Source: Bulleidia sp. (GTDB taxonomy: Bacteria > Bacillota_I > Bacilli_A > Erysipelotrichales > Erysipelotrichaceae). From it: a stretch of 33,145 bases of DNA. How positions within the stretch are numbered: the first letter of the stretch is position 1; every line of letters begins with the position of its first letter. Below, in pieces: positions 1-8,375 of this stretch. The notes below the pieces were generated by a model that saw nothing but the letters and a program-made list of their open reading frames with translations, made no database searches and was not told the origin of the DNA. The stretch spans positions 1 to 33,145 of the forward strand of contig JAEDEK010000005.1 of assembly GCA_016293365.1 (NCBI GenBank). The letters run 5' to 3'. Both the position numbers and the translations under genes were made by a program.

Positions 1-573
1 TTTCAATTATGGCGGTAAGCGACGAATAGTTGAAAGATAGAGATGCTTTGTTTCCCTGAAAAAGGATGGAATTGTGCGTGATAATGATCTTCAGAAATGT
101 GTTGACCTGCTAGAGTAGCAGGGTGTATGGTGCAGTTATAGAAAGGATTCAGGTATATTGGAAAAAGTGAGCTTTGTGAAATCATGATTATCACATACAG
201 TGATTGCAGGAATCCAGAATAAACAGTTCTGATCTGACTTAATCAGCATTATCTTTTTCAATGAACACATTTACTACACTCATTCTTTATGAAAAAATAC
301 ATGTCATGTATTATAGTAATGTAATCAGTACAGTTTCCGAATTTTTCCATCATAATGATACGACGCAATAGAATATTTGGAGACTCTTCTATGGGTATGA
401 AAACAAAACAAATCTGTGATCGATAAGGATATGAAAGTTGATAGAAAATATCCGATCATGCTGGAGCGGATTTCATTTTCTGCAAAAATGCTGTACTGCA
501 AATTGATGATACCGGTTATCACTTGATTCTTTTTCCTGGAATTCTGACCAGATTCATCCAAAGTGAGGTTATT
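1..573. other. gene-poor, AT-rich left edge
   Basis: No intact gene is visible here. One plus-strand frame between about 2 and 187 reads like worn coding sequence (for example KKDGIVRDNDLQKCVDLLE) but is cut by two TAG codons before its TGA, so it may be the remnant of a gene that entered from the left. The rest (about 190-570) is AT-rich with frequent stops in all frames, and I recognise no RNA gene or repeat in it. Confidence 0.4.
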
Positions 574-960
574 ATGAAAAAAAGATCATTGCATTAACAG
601 CGGCATTCCTGCTGGCAGGTTGTCAGGCAGCCACAACAGATCGGACGGTATACACCGTATCTGACATTTACGAAAAGGGGAAGTGAACTTCTCAGTTCTG
701 ACACGTCAAAAAAAGATGTTCATATAGAGGGAATCATCGAAGCAGACACGCTTGCAGGTGAGAATACTCTGGCTGGAATCCTTGTATCAGATGAAACAAC
801 ATCGTATACCATGTACTGTTATTTTGATGGACCTGATACTCGCAGTGTGTATGAGGAAAAGAAGAAGGCAGGCGACAGTGCCAGTATGACAGTATGGTTA
901 TTTGATGGTGGATCCAAGGATCATCCTTCGTATTACGGAATTATCGTTGATCTGAAATAA
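574..960 (+). pseudogene. broken gene for a small OB-fold-like lipoprotein
   Basis: The ATG at 574 follows AGTGAGG. Read literally it stops after seven codons, but shifting frame within the seven-A run (577-583) gives a lipoprotein signal ending in LLAGC. A second shift in the GGGG run at 677-680 returns to the starting frame, which stays open to the TAA at 958-960. The rebuilt protein is about 129 residues. Its mature part runs DVHIEGIIEADT, then a cysteine strand (MYCYFDG), then KAGDSASMTVWLFDG. This resembles the tRNA_anti-like OB-fold domain of small secreted Bacillota proteins, a family guess from pattern only. Both lesions are one-base changes in homopolymers that cancel overall, so a sequencing error or slippage is as likely as true decay. 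Confidence 0.7.
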
Positions 961-970
961 TGTATGCATG

Positions 971-997
971 ACAGGGATCAGTAGTGTCCCTGTTTTT
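971..997 (+). terminator. terminator of the broken lipoprotein gene
   Basis: ACAGGGA (971-977) pairs with TCCCTGT (987-993) around a nine-base loop and is followed by four further T. It begins ten bases after the stop of the lipoprotein pseudogene, as expected for a Rho-independent terminator. Confidence 0.75.
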
Positions 998-1103
998 CGT
1001 GTGACAGGCAGTCAAACTCAAATGATCGTAATAAATACGATGTTAAAGTAATCCTGTCAGAGATAGAACATGAAAATACTGCTGATGCGTAAAGGCATTA
1101 AGA

Positions 1104-1160
1104 AAGCCATTCATTCTCTGTCTGAACTTGCGAGGGAAACAGATAGAGAGTGAATGGCTT
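1104..1160 (-). terminator. long hairpin, asnB terminator
   Basis: Two arms of about 21 bases (1104-1124 and 1140-1160) pair with only two mismatches around a 15-base loop; the core is AAGCCATTCA with TGAATGGCTT. On the minus strand, downstream of asnB, it is followed by TTTCTT. It lies 48 bases past the asnB stop, so it most likely ends that transcript. Confidence 0.75.
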
Positions 1161-1207
1161 TTATGCGGGTCAGTCAGATTACCTGGACGGAGATGTGACT
1201 GACGGGA

Positions 1208-2788
1208 TCAGTATGCACTTGCACCATAGTTGGATAGATATCTTGCGGATGGGTCTGTGACATGGCATCCTTCCCATGTCTGGTTTGGTAACCAGAAATC
1301 CACAATCAGATCAGACAGGCCTGTATAGTGGGATTCAAACAGATCTCTGTACAGCAGGGATTCCTTTGTATAAGGTGTATGTGCTGTATAAGAAGATACT
1401 TCCTTCTGATATTCTTCCTGTGTATAGGACAGTTCTGCATATTCCTTCAGATCATCTGCCAGAGAATGGCCTACTGCATCTGAGAAGGCAGCCTTATCTC
1501 TGAACAGAATGGAATCCGGAAGCAGATGATCTTTTTCAAAAGCGTGTCTGAGCAGATATTTACCCATATGGTAATGGTTCATCTTCATATCCGGATCAAT
1601 GGACATGACATATCTTACAAAGGCAAGATCACCAAATGGTACTCTTCCTTCCATGGAGTTGGAAGAAATACAGCGGTCAGCACGCAATACATCATACATG
1701 TACAGTTCACGTACTCTCTTTTCAGCTTCCTTCTGAAAGCTTTCTGCATCCGGGGCAAAGTCTGTATACTTGTAGCCGAACAGTTCGTCGGAAATTTCAC
1801 CGGTAAACAGCACTTTGATATCTGTGTTTTCATGGATGTATTTACATAGCAGATACATGCCGATGGAAGCACGGATGGTTGTAATATCCCATGATTCCAA
1901 AGCTGTGATGACCGGATCCAGTGCAGCAAGTACATCTTCCTTTGTGATGATGACTTCGGTATGTTCAGAACCGATATAATCCGCTACCTGCTTTGCATAC
2001 TTCAGGTCAATCGCGTCTTTATCCATGCCGATTGCAAATGTACGGATCGGTTTATGACTCATCTTCTGGGCAATGGCACAGACTAAAGAGGAATCCAGCC
2101 CACCGGATAGCAGGTAACCGACAGGTGCATCGGCATCCATTCTTTTCCGGACACCATCAATCAGAAGGTCATGGATCTTTGCACATACTGTGTCAATATC
2201 AGCTCTGACACAGTTCTGTGCTTCCCAGATTTTTGTATAAGGAATGAACTCTCCATCCTTATAATATGTTCCCGGAGGGAAAGGGAGGATATCCTTTGCG
2301 ATTGGAAGCAGTGATTTGACTGTGGAACCAAAAGCGATCTTTCCGCTTTCTGTATAACCATAGAACAGTGGACGGATACCGATCGGGTCTCTGGAAGCGA
2401 TCCATGTTTTTTCCTTTGCATCATAGAAAACCATGGCATATTCTGCATCGAGTTTTTCAAACATGCCTGTACCATACTTTTCATATAAAGGAAGAATGAT
2501 TTCACAGTCAGAATCAGACATGAAATGATATTCCTTTGACAGTTCAGACTTTACAGGTCTGAAATCATACAGCTCGCCATTGCAGACGGATACGGAACCT
2601 TTCAGATGGAATGGCTGCATGCCTTCTTCATGTAATCCCATGATGGCAAGGCGTGCAAAACCAACAGGACAGCCATCAACAATTTCAATTCTGGATGAAT
2701 CCGGACCTCTATCAGAAAGAGTTGTCAGTCCTTCTTCAAATGCTCTCAGATCAGTCATTGGATCAGTTGATACGAGTAAACCACACAT
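1208..2788 (-). CDS. asnB: glutamine-hydrolysing asparagine synthetase
   Basis: The enzyme makes asparagine from aspartate, ATP and glutamine in the cytoplasm. Residue 2 is the nucleophilic cysteine of a class II glutamine amidotransferase domain (MCG start). RGPDSS (27-32) and CNGELYDF (69-76) belong to the glutaminase half. SGGLDSS (228-234) is the PP-loop of the ATP-dependent synthetase half. At 526 residues it is slightly shorter than E. coli AsnB (554), so the AsnB class is well supported. The start is fixed by the required Cys2 and by AAGGAG about ten bases upstream. It is a single-gene unit, read leftwards from a promoter at 3092-3120 through a T-box leader, which links its expression to uncharged tRNA, most likely tRNA-Asn. 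A long hairpin ends it. Confidence 0.96.
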   Translation of the reverse strand: MCGLLVSTDPMTDLRAFEEGLTTLSDRGPDSSRIEIVDGCPVGFARLAIMGLHEEGMQPFHLKGSVSVCNGELYDFRPVKSELSKEYHFMSDSDCEIILPLYEKYGTGMFEKLDAEYAMVFYDAKEKTWIASRDPIGIRPLFYGYTESGKIAFGSTVKSLLPIAKDILPFPPGTYYKDGEFIPYTKIWEAQNCVRADIDTVCAKIHDLLIDGVRKRMDADAPVGYLLSGGLDSSLVCAIAQKMSHKPIRTFAIGMDKDAIDLKYAKQVADYIGSEHTEVIITKEDVLAALDPVITALESWDITTIRASIGMYLLCKYIHENTDIKVLFTGEISDELFGYKYTDFAPDAESFQKEAEKRVRELYMYDVLRADRCISSNSMEGRVPFGDLAFVRYVMSIDPDMKMNHYHMGKYLLRHAFEKDHLLPDSILFRDKAAFSDAVGHSLADDLKEYAELSYTQEEYQKEVSSYTAHTPYTKESLLYRDLFESHYTGLSDLIVDFWLPNQTWEGCHVTDPSARYLSNYGASAY

Positions 2789-2802
2789 AATCTTTTATCT
2801 CC

Positions 2803-3085
2803 TTAAAATATAAAACAGTCCATCATCCCCAATACATGGGACGAAGGACTGTAGATCTCCGCGGTGCCACCCAACTTACCAGCTCATGACTGATCACTTT
2901 TCCGATATCCATTAATATCGTCCGGTCAGATAACGGTCCGTTTCCGTTGAAGCCTACTCCGTTATGTTTCGACTCCAAAGCTCCCGGGTGTTCTTTCGCT
3001 GCATTCCGATATGAAGTTTGCACTGTCCTTCACTCACTGTGATCTTCTGTGCAGGTACTTTTCCCTGTCCTCGCTTTTTTTGGAT
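2803..3085 (-). promoter_or_regulatory. T-box riboswitch leader of asnB, probably tRNA-Asn specific
   Basis: Read on the minus strand, the leader holds the T-box sequence GGGTGGCACCGCGG (2872-2859), which pairs with the acceptor end of uncharged tRNA. Next comes a terminator whose arms lie at 2816-2851 (AGTCC and GTCCC with GGGGA and GGACT), followed by TTTTATATTTT. Upstream, the GCGAGGACAGGGAAAAGTA start and the AGTAGG motif mark Stem I. The AAC codon (2963-2961) lies two bases before AGTAGG, where the specifier is expected, and it matches asparagine. Uncharged tRNA would stabilise the antiterminator and let asnB be transcribed. The T-box call is firm; the specifier assignment is by position and gene context. 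Confidence 0.93.
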
Positions 3086-3091
3086 GAGAAT

Positions 3092-3120
3092 GTTATAAAA
3101 CCAGTTACAGAAAATGTCAA
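3092..3120 (-). promoter_or_regulatory. asnB promoter
   Basis: On the minus strand TTGACA (3120-3115) and TATAAC (3097-3092) are separated by 17 bases, a near-consensus housekeeping promoter. Transcription would start near 3085, just before Stem I of the T-box. Confidence 0.85.
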
Positions 3121-3136
3121 CAATTATTTTCTGTAA
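3105..3136. repeat. perfect 11-bp inverted repeat over the asnB -35 box
   Basis: TTACAGAAAAT (3105-3115) and ATTTTCTGTAA (3126-3136) are perfect inverted arms with a ten-base spacer, so the arm centres are 21 bp apart, two helical turns. The -35 hexamer of asnB (3115-3120) begins at the last base of the left arm and runs into the spacer. The position suggests an operator, but the factor is unknown. Confidence 0.8.
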
Positions 3137-3265
3137 AGGCCGATATAATTTTACAATTTACATATTATTTTCATAAATAACACATAAAAAGAACGCATAA
3201 ATATGCATAAAACACAGTTTTGTGCACGCACGGTACTGTGGACAATAAAAAATTTCAGAAAAGTG

Positions 3266-3294
3266 TTGACACGGGGTTTTGGGGAGGGTAATAT
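3266..3294 (+). promoter_or_regulatory. promoter of the str operon
   Basis: A perfect TTGACA (3266-3271) is followed after 17 bases by TAATAT (3289-3294). The spacer is unusually G-rich (CGGGG...GGGGAGGG). Transcription would start around 3301, leaving a leader of about 100 bases before rpsL. Confidence 0.85.
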
Positions 3295-3302
3295 TTTACG
3301 TG

Positions 3303-3376
3303 CTTAGAAAAAGTGGCTTTCATGTCGTGTGAAAGCCTGAATTTAGTCTAAGAGATGACACACACGGAACTGTGTG
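3303..3376 (+). promoter_or_regulatory. structured leader of rpsL mRNA
   Basis: An outer stem CTTAGA (3303-3308) / TCTAAG (3347-3352) encloses a perfect inner hairpin GGCTTTCA (3315-3322) / TGAAAGCC (3330-3337). A separate hairpin CACACA (3359-3364) / TGTGTG (3371-3376) follows and ends 24 bases before the start codon. No T-run follows any stem, so these are not terminators. An S7- or S12-binding autoregulatory leader is possible but not shown. Confidence 0.6.
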
Positions 3377-3400
3377 CATTAAAGTGAAAGGAGAATATAC

Positions 3401-3814
3401 ATGCCAACAATAAACCAGTTAGTACGTAAAGGCCGTACTGATAAAGTTTACAAGTCAAAGTCCCCTGCATTAAACAGAGGATTCAACTCACTGAAGAAGC
3501 GCCCGACATCCTTAAGCTCCCCTCAGAAGAGAGGTGTCTGCACTCGTGTCGGTACAATGACTCCTAAGAAGCCTAACTCTGCATTAAGAAAGTATGCCCG
3601 TGTCCGTTTATCCAACGGTATGGAAGTTACGGCTTATATCCCAGGTGTTGGACACAACCTGCAGGAACACTCCGTCGTTATGATCAGAGGCGGACGTGTT
3701 AAGGACCTGCCTGGTGTTCGTTACCACATCATCAGAGGTACACTCGACTGTGCTGGTGTTAACGAAAGAAAGCAGTCCCGTTCCCTGTATGGCGCTAAGA
3801 AGCCAAAGAAGTAA
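3401..3814 (+). CDS. rpsL: 30S ribosomal protein S12
   Basis: S12 sits in the decoding centre of the small subunit and is first in the str operon. The hallmarks TPKKPNSALRK and GHNLQEHS...RGGRVKDLPGVRYH are intact. Lysine is kept at both loop positions where streptomycin-resistance changes usually fall, so the protein looks like the sensitive type. At 137 residues it is the long Gram-positive form (E. coli about 124), carrying the extra basic segment around residues 18-45. AAAGGAG lies nine bases ahead of the ATG. rpsG follows after 23 bases. Confidence 0.98.
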   Translation: MPTINQLVRKGRTDKVYKSKSPALNRGFNSLKKRPTSLSSPQKRGVCTRVGTMTPKKPNSALRKYARVRLSNGMEVTAYIPGVGHNLQEHSVVMIRGGRVKDLPGVRYHIIRGTLDCAGVNERKQSRSLYGAKKPKK

Positions 3815-3837
3815 GAGATAGATAGGAGAAATATAAT

Positions 3838-4308
3838 ATGCCAAGAAAAGGATATATCGCAAAGCGTGACGTATTACCGGATCCAATCTATAACTCCAAG
3901 CTCGTTACAAAGCTGATTAACAAGATTATGATCGACGGTAAGCGCGGCACAGCACAGACAATTCTGTATGATGCATTCGCAGACATCGAAAAGAAGACAG
4001 GCGAAAACCCAATGTCCGTCTTCGAAAAGGCTCTCGACAATGTTATGCCACAGCTCGAACTGAAGGTCAGACGTGTCGGTGGTGCTAACTACCAGGTACC
4101 GGTTGAAGTCAGTGCTGAAAGAAAGCTGACATTAGGTCTGAGATGGATTGTCAACTATGCTCGTCTGAGACATGAATCCACAATGGAACAGCGTCTTGCT
4201 AACGAAATCATGGATGCTGCAAATGGAACAGGTGCTTCTGTCAAGAAGAAAGAAGACGTTCATAAGATGGCTGAAGCAAACAAGGCGTTTGCTCACTATC
4301 GCTGGTAA
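3838..4308 (+). CDS. rpsG: 30S ribosomal protein S7
   Basis: S7 starts assembly of the 30S head by binding 16S rRNA and contacts E-site tRNA. The protein opens MPRKGYIAKRDVLPDP, carries the conserved GGANYQVPVEV segment near residues 81-91 and ends in HYRW, the usual family ending. Its 156 residues are the standard bacterial length. It is preceded by AGGAG and followed 23 bases later by fusA. In E. coli S7 is the repressor of this operon; whether that holds here is unknown. Confidence 0.98.
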   Translation: MPRKGYIAKRDVLPDPIYNSKLVTKLINKIMIDGKRGTAQTILYDAFADIEKKTGENPMSVFEKALDNVMPQLELKVRRVGGANYQVPVEVSAERKLTLGLRWIVNYARLRHESTMEQRLANEIMDAANGTGASVKKKEDVHKMAEANKAFAHYRW

Positions 4309-4331
4309 TTTGTTGAAGAAAGGAGCAATGC

Positions 4332-6413
4332 ATGCCAAGAGAGTTCCCATTAAATAAGATTCGTAATATCGGAATCATGGCTCATATCGATGCTGGTAAA
4401 ACAACAACTACTGAGCGTATTCTGTATTACACAGGTAAGATCTACAAGATCGGTGAGACTCACGATGGCGCTTCTCAGATGGACTGGATGGCGCAGGAAC
4501 AGGAACGTGGTATTACAATCACTTCCGCTGCTACAACATGTCACTGGAAAGACTGCCAGATCAACATCATTGATACACCAGGCCACGTAGACTTCACAGC
4601 TGAAGTTGAAAGATCACTGCGTGTACTCGATGGTGCCGTCACAGTTCTTGACTCCAAAGCAGGTGTAGAACCTCAGACAGAAACAGTCTGGAGACAGGCT
4701 TCTGAATACCGTGTACCACGTATCGTCTTCTCCAACAAGATGGACGCTACAGGTGCTGACTTCTGGATGAGTGTCAACTCCATCGGTGATCGTCTTGGTG
4801 CCAAGGCAGCTGCAATTCAGATGCCTGTAGGTGCTGAAAGCACATTCCGTGGAATCATTGACCTTGTTACAATGAAGCAGATCATGTACACAAACGACCT
4901 TGGTACAGATATCAAGGAAATCGAAATTGAAGATCAGTTCAAAGATGAAGCAGAAGAAAAGAGAATGGAACTTCTCGAAGCAATTGCTGACTACGATGAT
5001 GAACTGATGATGAAGGTTCTGGAAGGTGAAGAACCAACGGTTGAAGAAATCAAGGCTGCGATCCGTAAGGGTGTCATGACTTCTGAATTCTTCCCTGTTA
5101 TGTGTGGTTCCGCATATAAGAACAAGGGTGTTCAGCTGCTGCTGGATGCAGTTGTAGATTATCTGCCGGCACCAACAGATATTGAAGCTATCGCAGGTAC
5201 ACTGCCAAATGGTGAAGCTTCTTCCCGTCATCCTTCCGATGATGAACCATTCTCTGCTCTTGCATTCAAGATCGCTACAGACCCATTCGTCGGCCGTCTG
5301 ACTTACTTCAGAGTCTACTCCGGACACGCTACATCCGGTTCCTACGTTCTTAACGCAACAAAGGGCAAGAGAGAAAGACTTGGACGTCTTGTCAGAATGC
5401 ATGCTAATCACCGTGCAGATATCGACGAAGTATTCACAGGTGATATCGCCGGTGCAGTTGGTCTGAAGGTAACAACAACATCCGATACACTGTGTGATGA
5501 AAACAATCCGATCGAACTGATGCAGATGGTATTCCCTGAACCGGTTATCGAAATGTCTGTTGAACCAAAGACAAAGGCTGACTCCCAGAAGATGGACGTT
5601 GCTTTACAGAAGCTTGCTGAAGAAGACCCAACATTCAAGACTTATACAGATCAGGAAACAGGCCAGACAATCATCGCAGGTGTCGGTGAACTGCAGCTGG
5701 ATATCATCCTCGACCGTATGAAGAGAGAATTCAAGGTTGAAGCTACAGCAGGTGCTCCACAGGTAGCTTACCGTGAAACAATCAGTGCTGAAGCTGAAGT
5801 ACAGGGTAAGTTCGTCAGACAGTCCGGTGGTCATGGTCAGTACGGTGACGTATGGATCAGATTCAAACCAAACCCAGGAAAGGGATTTGAATTCGAAGAC
5901 CAGACAGTCGGTGGATCCATTCCTAAGGAATTCATCAAGCCAACTCAGCAGGGTCTGGAAGAAGCTCTTCCAAATGGTCTTGTTGCAGGTTATCCGGTTG
6001 TAGACATCCGTGCAGAACTGTTCGACGGTTCCTATCATGATGTCGACTCTTCCGAACAGGCTTATAAGATCGCTGCTTCTCTGGCACTGAAGGAAGCTGC
6101 CAAGAAGTGTGCACCAAAGATTCTCGAACCAATCATGGCTGTAGACATTACAGCTCCATCCGAATACCTCGGTGCTGTCATGGGTGACGTCACAAAGAGA
6201 CGTGGTCAGATCCGTGAACAGGAAGAAACAGGTAACGCAATCAAGGTTAAGGCTTACGTACCATTAGCAGAAATGTTCGGTTACGTAACAGACCTGCGTG
6301 GCTTTACTCAGGGACGTGGTATCTTCGTTATGCAGATGGATCACTACGAAGAAGTTCCAAAGAGCATTGCTAAGGAAATTATCGAGAAAAACGCTGCTCG
6401 TTCAGCAAACTAA
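4332..6413 (+). CDS. fusA: translation elongation factor G
   Basis: EF-G is the GTPase that drives translocation and, with the recycling factor, ribosome recycling. The G domain is complete: AHIDAGKTTTT (P-loop, about 17-27), the RGITI switch, DTPGHVDF (about 82-89) and NKMD for guanine recognition. The C-terminal domains contain GGHGQYGDVWI and the RRGQI segment. The 693 residues match housekeeping FusA rather than a resistance paralogue. Its ATG at 4332 follows GAAAGGAG. The promoter of tuf begins only four bases after the stop codon. Confidence 0.98.
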   Translation: MPREFPLNKIRNIGIMAHIDAGKTTTTERILYYTGKIYKIGETHDGASQMDWMAQEQERGITITSAATTCHWKDCQINIIDTPGHVDFTAEVERSLRVLDGAVTVLDSKAGVEPQTETVWRQASEYRVPRIVFSNKMDATGADFWMSVNSIGDRLGAKAAAIQMPVGAESTFRGIIDLVTMKQIMYTNDLGTDIKEIEIEDQFKDEAEEKRMELLEAIADYDDELMMKVLEGEEPTVEEIKAAIRKGVMTSEFFPVMCGSAYKNKGVQLLLDAVVDYLPAPTDIEAIAGTLPNGEASSRHPSDDEPFSALAFKIATDPFVGRLTYFRVYSGHATSGSYVLNATKGKRERLGRLVRMHANHRADIDEVFTGDIAGAVGLKVTTTSDTLCDENNPIELMQMVFPEPVIEMSVEPKTKADSQKMDVALQKLAEEDPTFKTYTDQETGQTIIAGVGELQLDIILDRMKREFKVEATAGAPQVAYRETISAEAEVQGKFVRQSGGHGQYGDVWIRFKPNPGKGFEFEDQTVGGSIPKEFIKPTQQGLEEALPNGLVAGYPVVDIRAELFDGSYHDVDSSEQAYKIAASLALKEAAKKCAPKILEPIMAVDITAPSEYLGAVMGDVTKRRGQIREQEETGNAIKVKAYVPLAEMFGYVTDLRGFTQGRGIFVMQMDHYEEVPKSIAKEIIEKNAARSAN

Positions 6414-6416
6414 AAG

Positions 6417-6459
6417 TTGATATTTAGTATGCCTTCAAGTAAAATGGAGGCATACTGAA
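6417..6459 (+). promoter_or_regulatory. internal promoter before tuf with an overlapping inverted repeat
   Basis: TTGATA (6417-6422) and TAAAAT (6440-6445) are separated by 17 bases, each five of six to consensus. A perfect nine-base inverted repeat, AGTATGCCT (6426-6434) and AGGCATACT (6448-6456), lies in the spacer and across the expected start of transcription. It extends to 12 bases with one mismatch. The stem is followed by A-rich sequence, so it is not a terminator on this strand. It may be an operator for a tuf promoter, or a processing or stability hairpin in the fusA-tuf mRNA. Confidence 0.65.
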
Positions 6460-6496
6460 TAAAAAAAGGTTATTCAAAAAAGGAGAAAAAACTAAC

Positions 6497-7690
6497 ATGG
6501 CAAAGGAACATTTTGACCGAAGCTTAGAGCATGTTAACATTGGTACTATCGGACACGTAGACCATGGTAAGACAACTCTGACAGCTGCAATTACAAAGTA
6601 TCTTTCTGAAAACCCAGATGCTGGTAAGGCTAAGTTTGAAGCATACGACCAGATCGACGGTGCTCCGGAAGAAAAGGAACGTGGTATTACAATCAACACA
6701 GCTCACGTTGAATACCAGACAAAGAACAGACACTACGCTCACGTAGACTGCCCAGGCCACGCTGACTATGTCAAGAACATGATCACTGGTGCTGCTCAGA
6801 TGGATGGTGCAATTCTGGTAGTAGCTGCTACAGACGGACCAATGCCACAGACACGTGAACACATCCTGCTTGCTCGTCAGGTAGGTGTTCCAAGCATCGT
6901 TGTATTCCTGAACAAGTGCGACATGGTTGACGATGAAGAACTGATCGACCTGGTTGAAATGGAAGTTCGTGAACTTCTTTCTGAATATGGTTTCGATGGC
7001 GACAACTGCCCAGTTATCCGTGGTTCTGCTTTCCAGGCTTTGCAGGGCGATCCAAAGTGGACTCCAGCTATCGGCGAACTGATGGATGCTGTTGACAGCT
7101 ACATCCCAAGCCCAGTTCATGACAACGAAAAGCCATTCCTGATGGCTGTTGAAGACGTCTTCACAATCACAGGTCGTGGTACTGTTGCTACAGGACGTGT
7201 TGAACGTGGTATGCTGAAGCTGAACGACGATGTTGAAATCGTTGGTATCAGACCTACATCCAAGACTGTTGTTACAGGTATCGAAATGTTCAGAAAGACT
7301 CTGGACTTCGCTCAGGCTGGTGACAACATCGGTGCTCTGCTCCGTGGTGTTAACCGTGAACAGATCGAACGTGGACAGGTTCTTGCTAAGCCAGGATCCG
7401 TTACACCTCACACAAAGTTCAAGGCTCAGGTTTACGTTCTGACCAAGGAAGAAGGCGGACGTCATACACCATTCGTTTCCAACTACCGTCCACAGTTCTA
7501 CTTCAGAACAACAGACGTTACTGGTGTAATCACACTGCCTGAAGGAACAGAACTCTGCATGCCTGGTGATAACGTCGTTATGACTGTTGAACTGCTTGCT
7601 CCTATCGCTATCGAAAACGGAACAAAGTTCTCCATTCGTGAAGGCGGCCGTACAGTAGGTTCCGGTTCCATCACAGAAATCGAAGCTTAA
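6497..7690 (+). CDS. tuf: translation elongation factor Tu
   Basis: EF-Tu delivers aminoacyl-tRNA to the ribosome as a GTP complex. GHVDHGKTT (about 19-27), RGITINTAHVEY, DCPGHADY (about 81-88) and NKCD are all present, followed by the two beta-barrel domains. Its 397 residues are normal for the family. It is last in the str operon, 83 bases after fusA. A likely promoter in that gap would allow extra tuf transcription, which suits a very abundant protein. A strong terminator follows 20 bases after the stop. Confidence 0.98.
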   Translation: MAKEHFDRSLEHVNIGTIGHVDHGKTTLTAAITKYLSENPDAGKAKFEAYDQIDGAPEEKERGITINTAHVEYQTKNRHYAHVDCPGHADYVKNMITGAAQMDGAILVVAATDGPMPQTREHILLARQVGVPSIVVFLNKCDMVDDEELIDLVEMEVRELLSEYGFDGDNCPVIRGSAFQALQGDPKWTPAIGELMDAVDSYIPSPVHDNEKPFLMAVEDVFTITGRGTVATGRVERGMLKLNDDVEIVGIRPTSKTVVTGIEMFRKTLDFAQAGDNIGALLRGVNREQIERGQVLAKPGSVTPHTKFKAQVYVLTKEEGGRHTPFVSNYRPQFYFRTTDVTGVITLPEGTELCMPGDNVVMTVELLAPIAIENGTKFSIREGGRTVGSGSITEIEA

Positions 7691-7710
7691 TCAGCTCATT
7701 GTTACAACGT

Positions 7711-7740
7711 AAGAGATATCCGCGTGGTATCTCTTTTTTT
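7711..7740 (+). terminator. terminator of the str operon
   Basis: AGAGATA (7712-7718) pairs with TATCTCT (7728-7734) around a nine-base loop, and six more T follow. This is a classic Rho-independent terminator right after tuf. Confidence 0.9.
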
Positions 7741-7862
7741 GGTTTTGCATGGTATGATGGTGCATGAATTATATAGAGCTTTAAGAATATCGGGAAGAGA
7801 CGCAATATGTGCATGTTCGGTCAGATGATCTTTGAGTATAACCTGTGGAGAAATAAAATGAT

Positions 7863-8375
7863 ATGAAGAATCTGTATCTGATTGGTGGAACGATGGGAAT
7901 CGGAAAAACTGCTGTTTGCCAGCATCTCAAAAAGAAACTGGATTGTGCAGTATTTCTTGATGGTGACTGGTGCTGGGACAGTGATCCGTTTGTTGTAAAC
8001 GATGAAACGAAAAAGATGGTTATGGATCACATCTGTTTTCTGCTGAATTCATTTCTTTCCTGTTCTGTATATGAAAATGTCATATTCTGCTGGGTGATGC
8101 ATGAGCAGTCGATCATTGACACAATTGTAAGCAGACTTGATCTGACGGATATCAGTCTTCACTGTATTTCACTGATTGCTGATGAAAAAACAGTGGTGGA
8201 ACATCTGAGAAGTGATATTGATCATGGCGTACGGGAGAAAGATGTGATTGAAAGAAGCCTTGAAAGGCTCAGACTTTATGGAAATCTCAACACAGAAAAG
8301 ATTGATGTAAGTGGTCTTACGATTGATCAGACTGTGGAAAAAATCGTTTCATTTAAAGAGGAGGAAAACACATGA
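7863..8375 (+). CDS. P-loop (AAA_33-like) small-molecule or nucleic-acid kinase
   Basis: The 170-residue protein has a clear Walker A loop, GGTMGIGKT (8-16), and an acidic strand FLDGDWCWDSD soon after, as in small kinases of the AAA_33 / polynucleotide-kinase-like group. Arginines near HLRSDIDHGVREKD and the RLRLYG stretch could form the lid. The substrate cannot be read from sequence. The ATG at 7863 follows GGAGA by about ten bases; an earlier ATG at 7858 stops after two codons. It is first of four genes joined by ATGA overlaps (HAD phosphatase, secreted RNase, barstar). I found no convincing promoter in the 120 bases after the tuf terminator. Confidence 0.8.
   Translation: MKNLYLIGGTMGIGKTAVCQHLKKKLDCAVFLDGDWCWDSDPFVVNDETKKMVMDHICFLLNSFLSCSVYENVIFCWVMHEQSIIDTIVSRLDLTDISLHCISLIADEKTVVEHLRSDIDHGVREKDVIERSLERLRLYGNLNTEKIDVSGLTIDQTVEKIVSFKEEENT

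Noticed and set aside
4614..7465. Long minus-strand open frames inside fusA and tuf (for example 4614-5411 and 6524-7465)
   Set aside because: They mirror highly expressed genes with strong codon bias, have no ribosome binding sites and give Cys/Ser/Val-rich low-sense proteins.
7764..7862. Possible broken gene between tuf and the kinase (reads YREETQYVHVRSDD in one frame)
   Set aside because: Too short, with two stops, and not recognisable as any family.
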